From: Paralithodes platypus
Taxonomy: Eukaryota > Arthropoda > Malacostraca > Decapoda > Lithodidae
DNA: 64,000 bases
Assembly (NCBI GenBank): GCA_032716605.1
Contig: CM064509.1
Span: forward strand, 38,970,924 to 39,034,923
Direction of reading: 5' to 3'
The notes under the pieces: model-generated
Seen by the model: only the letters and a program-made list of their open reading frames with translations
Database searches by the model: none
Told to the model about the DNA's origin: nothing
Shown here: in pieces, positions 31,154 to 41,580 of the stretch
Layout: every line of letters begins with the position of its first letter
How positions within the stretch are numbered: position 1 is the first letter of the stretch
Program-made: the position numbers and the translations under genes

Positions 31154-31441
31154 GTTATCACCTATCGCAAGATAACAATAAGTTCTGTCTCGTGATATTA
31201 TTATATAACCTAGGTTAGGCGGAGATATGAGTAACAGTAAATGACTAAACTATCCTGAGACTCCTGATATTACCCCAAACTTGGGTGCTTACCTACTTCC
31301 TTACACATCTTCATTGGTGAGTACAAGCACCTTTACAGTAATTAATATGATTTTTTTTTTTTAAGTTCATGAAACCATATTTAGTAAGTTAGGATGCATT
31401 TATTAGGATTTTGGGCATTTCATAGGAGTAACTTTCAAAAC

Positions 31442-31715
31442 AACGGCACAATGAGTTATCCGGCATAGGCTCCCCCCCAATTGTGCTGGATAAATGAGGT
31501 TCTACTGTACTATTAAGTACTGTACAGTAAAACCTCACCCTCGCCCATCCAGAAGTTCGGATATCTAACTTAAATAACCAGACTTAGGTTTCAGCCATCC
31601 AGACAAATCCGGATGGCTGAAACTTGAGTCCAGATATCTAACTTAAACAACCAGATTTAGGTTTCAGCCATCCAGACAAATCCAGATGGCTGACATACAA
31701 GTCTGGATATCTAGT
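31442..31715. mobile_element. Tigger-like MITE ends with hairpin array
   Basis: One end reads GGATAAATGAGGTTCTACTG (about 31486-31505) and another begins CAGTAAAACCTCACCCTCGC (31526). Two hairpins of the form TTTCAGCCATCCAGA, CAAA, TCCGGATGGCTGAAA follow (31590-31625 and about 31660-31695). The layout is the same as at 18183-18650, with different stem bases. The boundaries of the individual elements are uncertain. Confidence 0.55.
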
Positions 31716-31747
31716 GAAGGTATGAATGGGGGGTACCGGTAACTTAC

Positions 31748-31941
31748 TCTGGAAACCATGAGTGTTCTGTGGAGGGTCGACCATAATAAGAGAGGCTGGT
31801 AGCTTTACTGAGAGTCATCATCTCGTGGACATAACCCCCGGGGTTGACAAAGGTACCCTGGGGTCCCTCCACTGACATGGAGAAGATGTCTGCTGTGTCA
31901 CCTATGACCTTAGAACACTGCACACAAGTCAGCATCTTACA
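31748..31941 (-). CDS. CRBN: Cereblon, penultimate coding exon (first half of the CULT domain)
   Basis: On the minus strand, TTTTCAG (31942-31944 is CAG) precedes CKMLTCVQCSKVIGD, and the exon ends TEHSWFP plus two bases before GTAAGT at 31742-31747. It encodes the first zinc cysteine pair (CVQC), the VNPGGYVHE motif and RPSTEHSWF. This includes the Glu, His and first Trp of the thalidomide-binding pocket. The exon is 194 nt, phase 0 to 2, matching the next exon's start. Human cereblon has the closely similar strings VNPHGYVHE and RPSTEHSWF. Confidence 0.95.
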
Positions 31942-32074
31942 CTGAAAAACAAAACAAAATAATAATTCATATATTACAGTATTATTAATATTATTTCACT
32001 GTGGCTGTTTAATGTATATATGGATGGTGTGGTGAGGGAGGTAAAAATGAGAACTATGGGTAGAGGATTGGGAG

Positions 32075-32275
32075 GGTCATGCACCTGGCACAGAGAGTCG
32101 GTAGTAATCAAGGGTACGCCTGGAAGCATGGTGGGTGGGCTTGTGGTGACGGCCCCACTGCGGGTCTGCCTGCAGAAATCGGAGCCTCTCAGGGAGATCT
32201 GGGACCTGGGAATATAGCTGGGGACCCCAAATGGGCCTGGGTCTCTGGGTATTCTGCAAACTAAGCATTACGCTA
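32075..32275 (+). mobile_element. Repeat Z fragment (Z3)
   Basis: GGTGGGTGGGCTTGTGG, CTGCAGAAATCGGAGCCTCT and GGGAGATCTGGGACCT correspond to the reverse complement of blocks in 62040-62190. No tail is visible. Confidence 0.6.
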
Positions 32276-32780
32276 TCAAGACAGGTGTCCTGGACGGAGT
32301 CATCCAGCCTCTTCTGATAAATAAAAAAGGCTGGATGGTGCCCACATCGCAGCCTAGCCAGGTGGACTCTGTCCTCACAGGAAAGGAGGGTTTTTGAGGG
32401 ATGAACTTCAGGGGGTCATGCATGTAGCTGAGTGTTGTCTTTGAGTGACTGGATGGATCAGTGGGTGATTTGAGTATGGAATTGGATATGCTTCTGGAGG
32501 CTGGCTTGGGGTGGGCAAGGGGGGGAGTGAAGACAGTAAATGTTCATGATAACGAATGCTAGGTGTTGCTTTGATGTTTCTTGGTGTGTGTGGATGTTCT
32601 AACATGTAGTGGGTGTTGTTGGTTTGTGGAGGCTGCAGTGAAAACTTGTGTGCCTCTCATATCAAGGTGATCCTTGATTATGGTGTAGGTGGTCTGTAGG
32701 TGTGGTAACTGTGCAGCCCGTGATTATTTTGAGGGCTTTGTTCTGTATGGTTTGTAGGGTGTTGTGATGTGTTTCACATA

Positions 32781-33247
32781 GGTTCGTGGTGCAATGCATA
32801 AGTGTGTTGATTTTCGGTGTGAGCGTCCTGGGTTCGAATCCCCGGACTGCCACATGTGTTTGTTAATTTCATTAATCGAGTTTAGGAGAAAAGTTGGTTA
32901 GGGGAGAGAACATAATAATTAATTCTGGTTCAGTAGTAGTTTATCGAGAGGCCTTCCCTAGGGTTAAGCGCCCCATAATTTACTATTTCCATTCACCTAT
33001 GCATAGCCTCCGATAGTGCAGTTGGAATGATTGTACATGCTAAGATTGGTATGCAGGATTCGAAACTGCATAATAAATCGTAGGCTTGTGCAGCATTCTT
33101 TAACTGCATTCGTGGTGCAATGCATAAGTGTGTTGATTTTCGGTGTGAGCGTCCTGGGTTCGAATCCCCGGACTGCCAGATGTGTTTGTTAATTTCATTA
33201 ATCGAGTTTAGGAGTAAAGTTGGTTAGTGGAGAGAACATAACAATTA
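32781..33247 (+). repeat. tRNA-related repeat in two direct copies
   Basis: A unit of about 140 bp occurs at 32781-32925 and 33107-33247. Each starts TTCGTGGTGCAATGCATAAG and contains CCTGGGTTCGAATCCCCGG, a near-perfect B box, with an A-box-like TGGTGCAATGCATAAG upstream. The 5' acceptor strand of a tRNA is missing, so these are SINE-like heads, not tRNA genes. The 180 bp between the copies has no recognised feature. Together they interrupt J-LINE. Confidence 0.7.
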
Positions 33248-33764
33248 GAGGCTCAAGCAGGGCTAGCATATTCCATCACTGAACGTATATATTGTTTGTA
33301 CTGTACACTGGACCGTGGTAGTTTCTTTGTTATATTCAAATGTTGTGTGGGCAAGTGACTTGAGGGTGTTTAGTCTTGGTGTCAGTTTGTTTTTTATGCT
33401 TGTAATATGTTGTTTAAATGACATAGATGCATCATATTTTACACAAAGGATTTTGTGTGTGTGTGTGTTATGAGGGATGTTATTTAAGGTGAGGTGAGGG
33501 ATATGTCTATGTTCTACTGTCCAGTTTGTGAGAAGGGTCACTGTAGATTTGGCTGGGGCTACTTTTGAGCCTGTTTGTAGTGAACCAGTCGTATAGTGTG
33601 TTGAGGTACGGTTGTTGGAGTTGTGAGGCTATGTTTGCGTCTCGATGTGCACATGCGAGTATTATGTCGTCTGCGTAAGAGGCTGTGTGTATCTGGGATG
33701 TGTGCGGTATGGGAAGGTCGTGCATGTATAGATTGAAAAGTGTTGGTGACAAGACGGATCCCTA

Positions 33765-33990
33765 TCTATCTATCTATTGCCTGACGCTGTGATCCCCGAA
33801 GGAGTGGCCACGAACGAACCGCCCCCATGCATCTCTGTCCCCAGTCTTTCGACGCCCCTCCTCCCAACCAGCACCGCCTTCATTCATATACTTCCTCACT
33901 CCATCCTTCCACCTCTCCCTCGGTGCACCTCTCCCTCTCTGTCCTTCCACCTCGCTCTCGTACACCCTCTTAGTCAATCTCTAGTCTGTC
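33765..33990 (-). mobile_element. RTE-like LINE 3' fragment with (GATA)n tail
   Basis: The minus strand encodes MTKRVYESEVEGQRGRGAPR, then WGRFVRGHSFGDHSVRQ and the tail, seen as CTATCTATCTAT at 33764-33777. It interrupts J-LINE between GWPTI and MSPTLF. Confidence 0.82.
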
Positions 33991-34146
33991 CCTAAGGGAC
34001 TCTATTTGTGAAATTTCTGATGTTCGATGACTGGCCAGCAAATCTAACATAGGCACATCTGCCTGCTAGATAGTTGGCCAGCCATCTATTTGTTTATTGT
34101 GTATGTTTGTGTTGAGAACTTTGTTTGTAAGGTTGTGGCGGGGAAT

Positions 34147-37100
34147 GGCATCAAAAGCTTTACTAATACATACATACATACATACCGGTACATACATAAC
34201 ATTTTAAGACTGAGTGTTCCACACATAAGTGCAGTTTCAGTCTCTTGTCCTAATGGCGGCGTTCCAGGCAACCCTGTTAAGGGCTGCTTCACTTGTCAAG
34301 TTCTTGGATTTGAGATCGGCGCGTATAGTCCGATCCCAGGTCTTCCTCGGTCCACCCCTTGGTGCAGCTCCCTCCACAATCACAGACCTGCATTTTTTCA
34401 CCCAATTTAGTTCATCCATTCTCTCCACATGTCCATACCATCCCAGTCTACTTGTACGCATCACCTCGCTAATACTCTTTATACCTAAACGTCTCCTCAG
34501 CTCAACATTTGTTATTCTATCCTGTAGCCTGGCCCCACACATCCATCTCACCATTCTCATCTCATCCTCTACTTTAATGGCCCATGTTTCTGAGGCATAC
34601 GTCATTGCACTTCTAACACATGAGGCATACACCTTTCCCTTCAGGGGGAGAGGCATTCTTTTCATGGTCAGGATTGGCATCAGTTCTCTGAACTTCCCCC
34701 AGCCACACCTAATTCTAGCAACAGTGGCAGCCTCGGCCCCACCACCGGCAGAGATGGTATCTCCTAGGTAACAAAATTTGTTCACCAGCTCCAAAGACTC
34801 CTTTCCAAAATTCACAGCCACAGGATCATCACTTAACACAAGCTCGCCTTTGCACACTACACACTCAAATTTCTCTATTTCTGACTTATCCTTCGGCAGG
34901 GGTCCCTTTATTCTACTACAGCGCTTACTCCCACGGTGTACCCAGCATCGACAGATGCTACATTGAATTGAGTTAGCGCCCACTCCCTTTCCACACACTG
35001 CACATGGGTATGCACCGCTCTTTTCCACATTGCCTCGTCTCAATCTACAATGCATAACCTTGGTTTTGTTAATATTGACTCTTAAACCCTTGCTCACCAT
35101 GCTCTCTCTCCACTCTCTGAATTTGGCCTCAGCATCTTGCATACTGTCAGCTATTAGGACTAAATCGTCTACATAAAACAGTTCCAACGGGAGTCTGCCT
35201 CTAAAAATTATAGACAGTTCCTCCAAGACCATAATAAAGAGGAGGGGGCTTAACACTGAACCCTGATGGACTCCAACACGGACTGCGAACTCATCACTCA
35301 GTACACCCTTCACCCTCACCGCACTTCGCGAATCCTCATACATCTTCATTATCACACGCAGCAGCCACTCTTCCACACCAAGTTTCCTCATAGCCCACTG
35401 CACAACATCTCTAGGCACCCTATCAAAGGCCTTCTCCAGGTCTACAAACACAAAGTAAAGATCCCTGCCTTTTAGTAAGTATCTTTCCTGTATCTGCCTA
35501 CGAAGATAGCATCGGTTGTACCACGTCCTGGCATAAAACCAAACTGCATATCATCAATAGAGATGCTTTACCTGATCAAACCCCAAGGACTCTCTCACAG
35601 ACCTTCATGATTTGGTCAAGCATTTTCAGGCCCCTGTAATTACCTCTATCTAGCGCATCCCCTTTTCCTTTGTATATGTTTACTATTACACTTTTGTGCC
35701 AATCCTCTGGGATTTTCTCATCTTTAATAATGGTGTTTATCAACTCAGTGACTAAGTTTACACCAATCTCCCCTGAGGCTTTTATCATCTCAGCGACAAT
35801 GTCAGAGCAACCTGGAGCTTTACCGTCCTTCATTTTATTGATTGCGTCGCTCACTACAGCTGGTGCTATCAAAGGAGGGGGCTCAGATATTGGTTTTTCG
35901 ATACTAAGCTGTTCCTTATCCCATTCAAACTCTACATTTAGCAATCGTTCATAGTGTACCTTCCATGCTTCTCTGATTTCATTTTCTGCATACACAATCT
36001 TCCCATTATCGTTTCTAACACTGTTCACCTATAATATCCCTACTGTAATTTTTAACTCGCCTAGCTAGGGTTGAAGATCCCATTGGGATTGTCAGTGTTA
36101 CACACTTGCTCGAGGACCAGGTCCTTAATGTCTTTAATGTGATTTTTAGCATTGTAAATAACTCTTTTGGCAGTTCGTTTAGCTGCCTGGTATTCCTCCC
36201 TGCTGCCTCCTTTCTTCCATGCTTTGAAGTATCTCCTTTTCTCTTTCACAGCATGTTCTACCTCATCGTTCCACCACCAGGAGGTCTTATTCCTGGGGTG
36301 ACCCTTTGTTTTCCCACAGACTTTGTCAGTGGCAGCGATAAGGCTTTGCTTAAGAAAATTCCATTGAGTATTTACATCGTTAGGCCTATCTTCCTTATTT
36401 CTATTCATTTCCTCCAGTTCACTATGAAACCTATCCCTAACTTCCTTGTTCTTCAGCAGCCACACTTTCCTTTTGGGTATGTATACCTTCTTGCGCTTAG
36501 GATCTCTGTATAAGCTCATGTCGCACACAAGTAGCTTATGCTGGGGGATACATTCTTCGCTCGGGATGACCTTTACATCTCGAACTAGTTTCCAGTCTTT
36601 CCTATTAACCAAGAAGTAATCTATCTGGCTACTGGAGAACCCAGAGTTATATGTGATCAGGTGGCTCTGTCTTTTCTTGAACTTTGTGTTACACGCAACC
36701 ATGTTGAGTGCAACGCAGAACTCCAATATATATTCGCCTTCCAGATTTCTCCTTCCGTAACAATTTCCTCCATGTAACCCCTCGTATCTATCTGCAGATG
36801 CTCCCACGTGACCATTGAGGTCCCCCCCCCACGATTGTTATTTCATTCTCCGAGAGGCCTGAAATGACACTGACGGTGTCATTCCAGAAGTCCTCTTTTA
36901 TCTCTTTCTGTAGGCCAGCCTGTGGGGCATATGCAGATATTACATTCAGAATTCTTTGACCAACTTTCAACTTCAGAACAATCAGCCTTTCGCTAACTCT
37001 CGTAATCTGAAGCACACTTTCCGCCAGCTCTTCAGCCAACAGAACACCCACTCCTCCTTTCGCTTTATCAGTCTCCACTCCCATCCAGTATATCCTATAT

Positions 37101-37605
37101 CTTTTCTTTTTTCCGACAATCCACTGTACCCCATGTCTCTTCCAGAGTGTTTCCTGGGTACAGCAGACGTTCACTCGCCTCCTCTCACACATCTCAGCCA
37201 CTTCATTTGCCCGCAGATTCAAACTACCAACATTCACACTAGCAAGTCTGAGATTGTGGGGGGCATTTGTCCTTGTCCTGTGCGGTTTTGATTCATCGGA
37301 CTTACGTTTCTTTTTAGGTTGTATTGTCATAAGTTGGGTATTTTGGCTGGCAAATGAGCATCACCCCCCCTAGAACTCCGGTTCCAGTCTACCCCGGGGC
37401 CATTCCCAGTACCTTCCCCCAAGATTACAAGGGGGTAGGATCCAGTGGCCTCGGTACGCCCCACCAGAACCAGCTGCAGGGACGCACTCCGTGTGCGTAC
37501 ACAGCACTACGACTGGCCTGGTATTATTCGCCCAATGACAGGGCAGCCTCCTGGAGCGCTACCACCAGGTTCGGGCCCCTATACTATTGGGCGGAAAGTG
37601 TCAAC
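34147..37605 (-). mobile_element. Near-complete ZF-LINE inserted in J-LINE
   Basis: The element runs from about 37605 (5' UTR) to an (ATGT)n tail, seen as ACATACATAC at 34166-34200. J-LINE coding sense stops at LLVTVDT (37610) and resumes at SKAFDAIPRH (34146), which are adjacent parts of the RT, so this is a single insertion. I could not see a clear target duplication. The 5' UTR (37331-37605) is GC-rich and has no gene. Confidence 0.82.
34237..37330 (-). pseudogene. ZF-LINE protein: endonuclease and RT with a PHD-like finger
   Basis: From the ATG at 37330 the endonuclease reads LRLASVNVGSLNLRANEV, CCTQETLWK and LNVISAYAPQAG. A one-base change in a G run (36823-36831) shifts the frame at the GDLNGHVG motif, and EN continues to 36061 (SSQIDYFLVN). 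The linker and RT 5' part are at 36028-35576 (KMKDGKAPGCSDIVAEMI, VIVNIYKGKGD). The RT palm and C terminus are open from 35451 to 34237, with MFVDLEKAFDRVPRD, GVHQGSVLSPLLF and YVDDLVLIAD near 35164-35175. A Cys/His-rich finger follows the palm (about 34848-35005). At least three frame breaks make this copy inactive. The clade is RTE-like or Daphne-like and unsure. Confidence 0.82.
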
Positions 37606-39440
37606 TGTAACAAGAAGTGTAGCTGAATTGATGCCATCAAAAAGTTTTTGTGTGAGGTCTGCAAGAAGAGTGTTTGTGGAGTGTAGTGGCCTAAAGCCGT
37701 GTTGTGATGTAGCTAGGGGAATGTGAGGTGAGGTTAGTTTTAATATGAGGCATTCGATAACTTTTGAGGGGGTGAGGGTAGCGTGGGTTCTTTGTTTGGT
37801 TTGGTAATTGTGATGATGACACCATACTTCCAGATGTTGGGTATTATGTTGTTGTTGTTGTTGTTGTTCCCTAAGCTGCCTGGCCGAACAGCCCCGAGTC
37901 CCCAAGGAAGGCCATGGCCATGGTCGGGCTTTCCCACAGAGCTCTCAAAGAGTGTAAATTGTGTTGTTGGCGTAAGTGGTTGTGTGAAATGCAGTCTTTT
38001 ATGATGTGTTTAATGGTGTGGGGTGCTGTGTTACAACCCGGGCAGGTGTCGACGACGGAATCATCCAGTCTCTTCTGATAGCTCAGAAGAGCCGGATGGT
38101 GTCCGCATCTCAGTCTGGCCAGGTGGACTCTGTCCTCGCGAGGAAGGGAGGATTCAGAAGGATGGATTTCGGGAGGTCGTGCTTGCAGCTGCGTGTTGTC
38201 TATGAGTGAGTGGATGGAATGGCGAGTGATATGAGTATGGATGTGCTTCCGGAAGTTGGTTTGGAGTGGGCAGGGAGGGAGAGAGAGAAGACAGTATTTG
38301 TGTGTGATAGCGTGTGCTGGGTGTTGTTTTGATATTTCTTGGTGGGTGTGTAGCCATGTAGTGTAGTGGGTGGTGTTGATTCGTGGAGGCTGCTGCTAGG
38401 AATTGTGTGCCTCTCATGTCTAGATGATCTTTGACTTTGAGGACTTTGGTTTCTTGATGTAGGTGATCTGTGGGTGTCGTAGCTGTGCAACCTGTGATGA
38501 TTTTCAGGGCTTTATTTTGAATAGTCTGTAAGGTCTTATGATGTGTTTCAGCTAGGTTAGAAGCCCAGGCCGGGCTTGCGTATTCCATAACTGATCTTAT
38601 GTATTGTTTGTAGACTGTGGTGGTGGTTTCTTTGTTGTGTCCAAATTTTGTGTGGGCAAGTGTTCTGAGGGCGTTAAGTCTGGGTGCCAGTTTCATTTTC
38701 GTGTTTGTGGTGTGCTGTTTGAATGTCATTTGGGTGTCGTATGTTACTCCTAGGATTTTGTGTGTGTGTGTGTGTGTGTGTGTAAGGGGTGTGTTGTTTA
38801 TGTTGAGTCCCAGGACGTAATTGTGCTCTCCTGTCCAGCTTGTGAGGAGGGTTGCAGTGGATTTAGCTGGGGCTAAATTGAGTCTAAGCTAGTGAAATTA
38901 AGCTAGTTTGATATGTTAGTGAGTGCTTGTATGCCTTGTGGTCCCAGGTGTCTGAGGTGAATGTTGCTTATGTTGTCTAGGCCACAGGCGGGTGAGAGCT
39001 TGAGATTGTTGATGATATGCTTTGTCTGGTTGTTGGTGAAGGGTGTATAGTCAGGGTCTGTGGGGAATTGTCTTTTTCGTCGGATGACACGTCGGTCGTC
39101 TTTGTGGGGTTTTAGGTGACTGACATGAGAGAAGTGATTGATGAGAGTGTTTGCTTGTTGTTTACGTGAAGGAGTAGTCTGTTGTTGTGATTGCAGCATG
39201 TGATTGTGTTGTGTTGCTGTTGGAAAGTGTGATGCTGTTTAGTGTTTTGTAGAGTTTTTTGGGGTTTGTTTTGTGATCGAGTGTTTGTAGGAAGTTATTC
39301 CAATTTAGTGGGTATTATGTTGTGTGAATAGCTGAAGTTTGATATGTTGGTGAGTGCTTGAATGCCTTGTGGTTCCAGGTGTCTAAGCTGTATGTTACTT
39401 ATTTTGTCTAGGCCATAGGCGGATAAGTGTTTGAGGTAGC
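37606..39440 (-). pseudogene. J-LINE segments in scrambled order
   Basis: All pieces are on the minus strand but not co-linear with the protein. 37606-37850 is the RT start (SKVIECLILKLTSPHIPLAT, SQHGFRPLHSTNTLL). 37960-38890 is the C terminus and 3' UTR (FKQHTTNTKMKLAPRLNALR, YIRSVMEYASPAWASNL). 38900-39300 is the upstream linker (DDRRVIRRKRQFPTDPDYTP, ACGLDNISNIHLRHLGPQG). 39300-39440 repeats part of that linker (YGLDKISNIQLRHLEPQG). At least two J-LINE copies, or one rearranged copy, must be involved. A GT-dinucleotide run lies at 38757-38782. Confidence 0.7.
37847..37950 (-). mobile_element. (AAC)n-tailed SINE, truncated
   Basis: The (GTT)n tail at 37849-37868 is followed by CCCTAAGCTGCCTGGCCGAA and the family 3' end up to about 37950. 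It sits between two J-LINE pieces. Confidence 0.75.
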
Positions 39441-39483
39441 TAATAAGCCGTAAGTATGCATAGAAAGAGTAAACTAGACATAC

Positions 39484-39618
39484 CTTAGAGAGAACGGAGA
39501 GTACATATCTGAGTCTCTGTGTGGGAGTGTTAAGAGCCAGTAGAGCCAGGCGGTGAGAGTCGTCTAGTGGTAAGTTGATGGCCGCCCAGTGTGACAGGTC
39601 CTGGGGATCACGTGGCAA
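39484..39618 (-). CDS. CRBN: Cereblon exon (end of the Lon-like domain)
   Basis: Minus strand, 135 nt and 45 codons, phase 0 at both ends. The acceptor GTTGCAG (CAG at 39619-39621) precedes LPRDPQDLSHWAAINLPLDD, and the exon ends TQRLRYVLSVLSK before GTATGT (39478-39483). The order DL, AA, LPLDD, QRLR matches the end of the Lon N-terminal-like domain of human cereblon (AACLPIDD, IQRLR), which directly precedes the CULT domain. The next exon starts CKMLTC, as expected. Exons for the N-terminal 280 or so residues were not found in 39619-64000 and probably lie outside the window. Confidence 0.92.
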
Positions 39619-40350
39619 CTGCAACAAACACATTCACTCAGTCTTGCTATTATTATCATTCTTCTACAATGAACAAGCTCAAAGTCAATTTTAATTTACA
39701 AAATGTTGTGATTTTGTATTATTTATCTCATATTTCATGGTTTACTGTTTTTTTGTTTTTATTTCATAAAATTGTTATACTAAATCTTCATTGCCTCATT
39801 TCCACAGAGTGATGTTGGTAAGTTCTTTTGTCATTATATTGAACAGTTTCTATTTACGTGTGTTTGCTTTACAAGTTTTATATTAATATTATTTATCAAA
39901 TCATTTACGTCACTGTAGATATTTTGTTCACTCTTGTGTTTACAATATTATGTTTACTTTTTCATCAATGCTCTTACCAATAATTATATATATTACTTTT
40001 CAATTACTCTATAAGTTCTTTTTGTATCTGCATAGCCTTCAGCCACAACGTTCCCAAGTGTGTTGGGGCTTGGACTGAATGGTAAGTACATACAAAATTA
40101 TAAAGTTTGCAACATTACTATTTTGTCTTCGCTATTGCAGACAAACAACATTCATTGTTTACAACATTACTATTTGGCCTTTGCCATTACAACTGAACAA
40201 TAGTAGTCAGGCAGGCAATCATCCAAATGGATCTTTTTAACCCTATCTGGTGTCAGGCCAATCTTTTTGGCCCTCCCTGTTTCACTACATTAACCCATCT
40301 AAGCTAGCCCCTATAGCTCCCCTGAATACTGTGGTACCGATCATTTAGCT
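39619..40350. other. AT-rich intronic DNA, no assigned gene
   Basis: This is presumed CRBN intron. On the plus strand, 40036-40081 is bounded by GTATCTGCATAG and GTAAGTAC, a good pair of splice signals around 46 nt (FSHNVPKCVGAWTE in one frame). I list this only as a possible exon of an unknown gene. Blocks around AACATTACTATTT repeat near 40110 and 40163. Confidence 0.4.
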
Positions 40351-40909
40351 GTACGACACCCCTAGCAACCAAAGTATACTAGCTACATAATTGCTGAGTG
40401 GCACAGGGCCCTGGGTGGGGCTTTGGTTTCTTACGACACCCCTAGCAACCAAAGTATACTAGCTACATAATTGCTGAGTGGCACAGGGCCCTGGGTGGGG
40501 CTTTGGTTTCTTACGACACCCCTAGCAACCAAAGTATACTAGCTACATAATTGCTGAGTGGCACAGGGCCTGGGTGGGGCTTTGGTTTCTTACGACACCC
40601 CTAGCAACCAAAGTATACTAGCTACATAATTGCTGAGTGGCACAGGGCCCTGGGTGGGGCTTTGGTTTCTTACGACACCCCTAGCAACCAAAGTATACTA
40701 GCTACATAATTGCTGAGTGGCACAGGGCCCTGGGTGGGGCTTTGGTTTCTTACGACACCCCTAGCAACCAAAGTATACTAGCTACATAATTGCTGAGTGG
40801 CACAGGGCCCTGGGTGGGGCTTTGGTTTCTTACGACACCCCTAGCAACCAAAGTATACTAGCTACATAATTGCTGAGTGGCACAGGGCCCTGGGTGGGGC
40901 TTTGGTTTC
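40351..40909 (+). repeat. 80-bp array, 7 copies, containing the SINE middle
   Basis: The unit starts TACGACACCCCTAGCAACC and ends GGGGCTTTGGTTTCT. It is repeated at 40351, 40431, 40511, 40590, 40670, 40750 and 40830, with one copy lacking a base. About 45 bp of the unit, ATAATTGCTGAG through CTTTGGTTTC, comes from the (AAC)n-tailed SINE. The last copy continues into CCCGGGCGTTTCC of that SINE. Confidence 0.92.
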
Positions 40910-40924
40910 CCGGGCGTTTCCACA

Positions 40925-41206
40925 CCCTCCTCATAGTAGTCATAAACGGTAAGGCATCTAAATGGACCAATGTAAGTAGCGGGGTACCCCAGGGATCGGT
41001 ACTAGGACCAATTATCTTTCTAATTTACATCAACGACATAGATGAGGGTCTCACCTGTACAATCTCAAAATTTGCTGACGATACAAAAATTGCAAATAGC
41101 GTACTCTCAAAAGAACAAGTTGACGATATGCAACACAATCTAGATAAATTGTCATGTTGGGCCCAAATTTGGCAAGTGAGTTTCAATGCAGATAAATGTA
41201 AAGTAC
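40925..41206 (+). pseudogene. CR1-1 RT, upstream half (left of the inversion)
   Basis: The frame reads VVINGKASKWTNVSSGVPQG, SVLGPIIFLIYINDID, ISKFADDTKIANS (catalytic ADD) and VSFNADKCKV. It stops exactly at a TA followed by a Tigger-like terminal repeat. Its continuation LHIRYLNEK is on the opposite strand at 43583, also exactly at TA next to a Tigger-like end. Confidence 0.85.
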
Positions 41207-41580
41207 AGTACTCCCTCGAATTTTGCGAGAATATGGTCGACATTGCAGCCCGCAAAATTCAAATAGCAAATTTCAAATAACTAACCTTACGGGATTAACT
41301 GAATATGGTCGACATCTCATCATCGAGGGCCTATTTTTTGGTGATTTTCGTCCTTGTTTGTACACACATTATGACACATACACTTAATTATACATCCTAC
41401 AATAAAGAAAAACACAGAAATACAGATTCAGGGGACCCAGGGCACAGGTAACACTTCAATTTTGCCCAAGGAAGTCGATTATGCGAGAGCGTGAGAACAT
41501 ATTGGAGCGTGGGAGAATCTATAAACAGTAAACAATGGGCCGCAGGGCGGCCCGACGTCACGACCCTCATACCTCTCCTC
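41207..41580. mobile_element. Tigger-like element, left half
   Basis: It starts CAGTACTCCCTCGAATTTTG at TA and runs to an unclear point near 41580, where CR1-2 ORF1 (minus strand) begins. The matching other half is at 43584-43705. No transposase is seen. Confidence 0.65.

Larger units (their letters stand above)
32280..34146 (-). pseudogene. Jockey-like LINE (J-LINE), 3' two-thirds, with two insertions
   Basis: Read from 34146 downward, the RT continues after its first catalytic block: SKAFDAIPRHNLTNKVLNTN, then after a fragment insertion MSPTLFNLYMHDLP and SYADDIILACAHRD (catalytic ADD near 33665). FKQHITSIKNKLTPRLNTLK and a frameshifted YKQYIRSV follow, then after a tRNA-related insertion ETHHNTLQTIQNKALKIITG and the 3' UTR to about 32280. 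The interruptions are 33765-33990 (RTE-like fragment) and 32781-33247. The 5' part of this RT lies at 37606-37850, beyond the ZF-LINE insertion. Confidence 0.78.

Noticed and set aside
34229..34771. A 180-codon plus-strand open frame
   Set aside because: It is antisense to the well-supported ZF-LINE RT C terminus.
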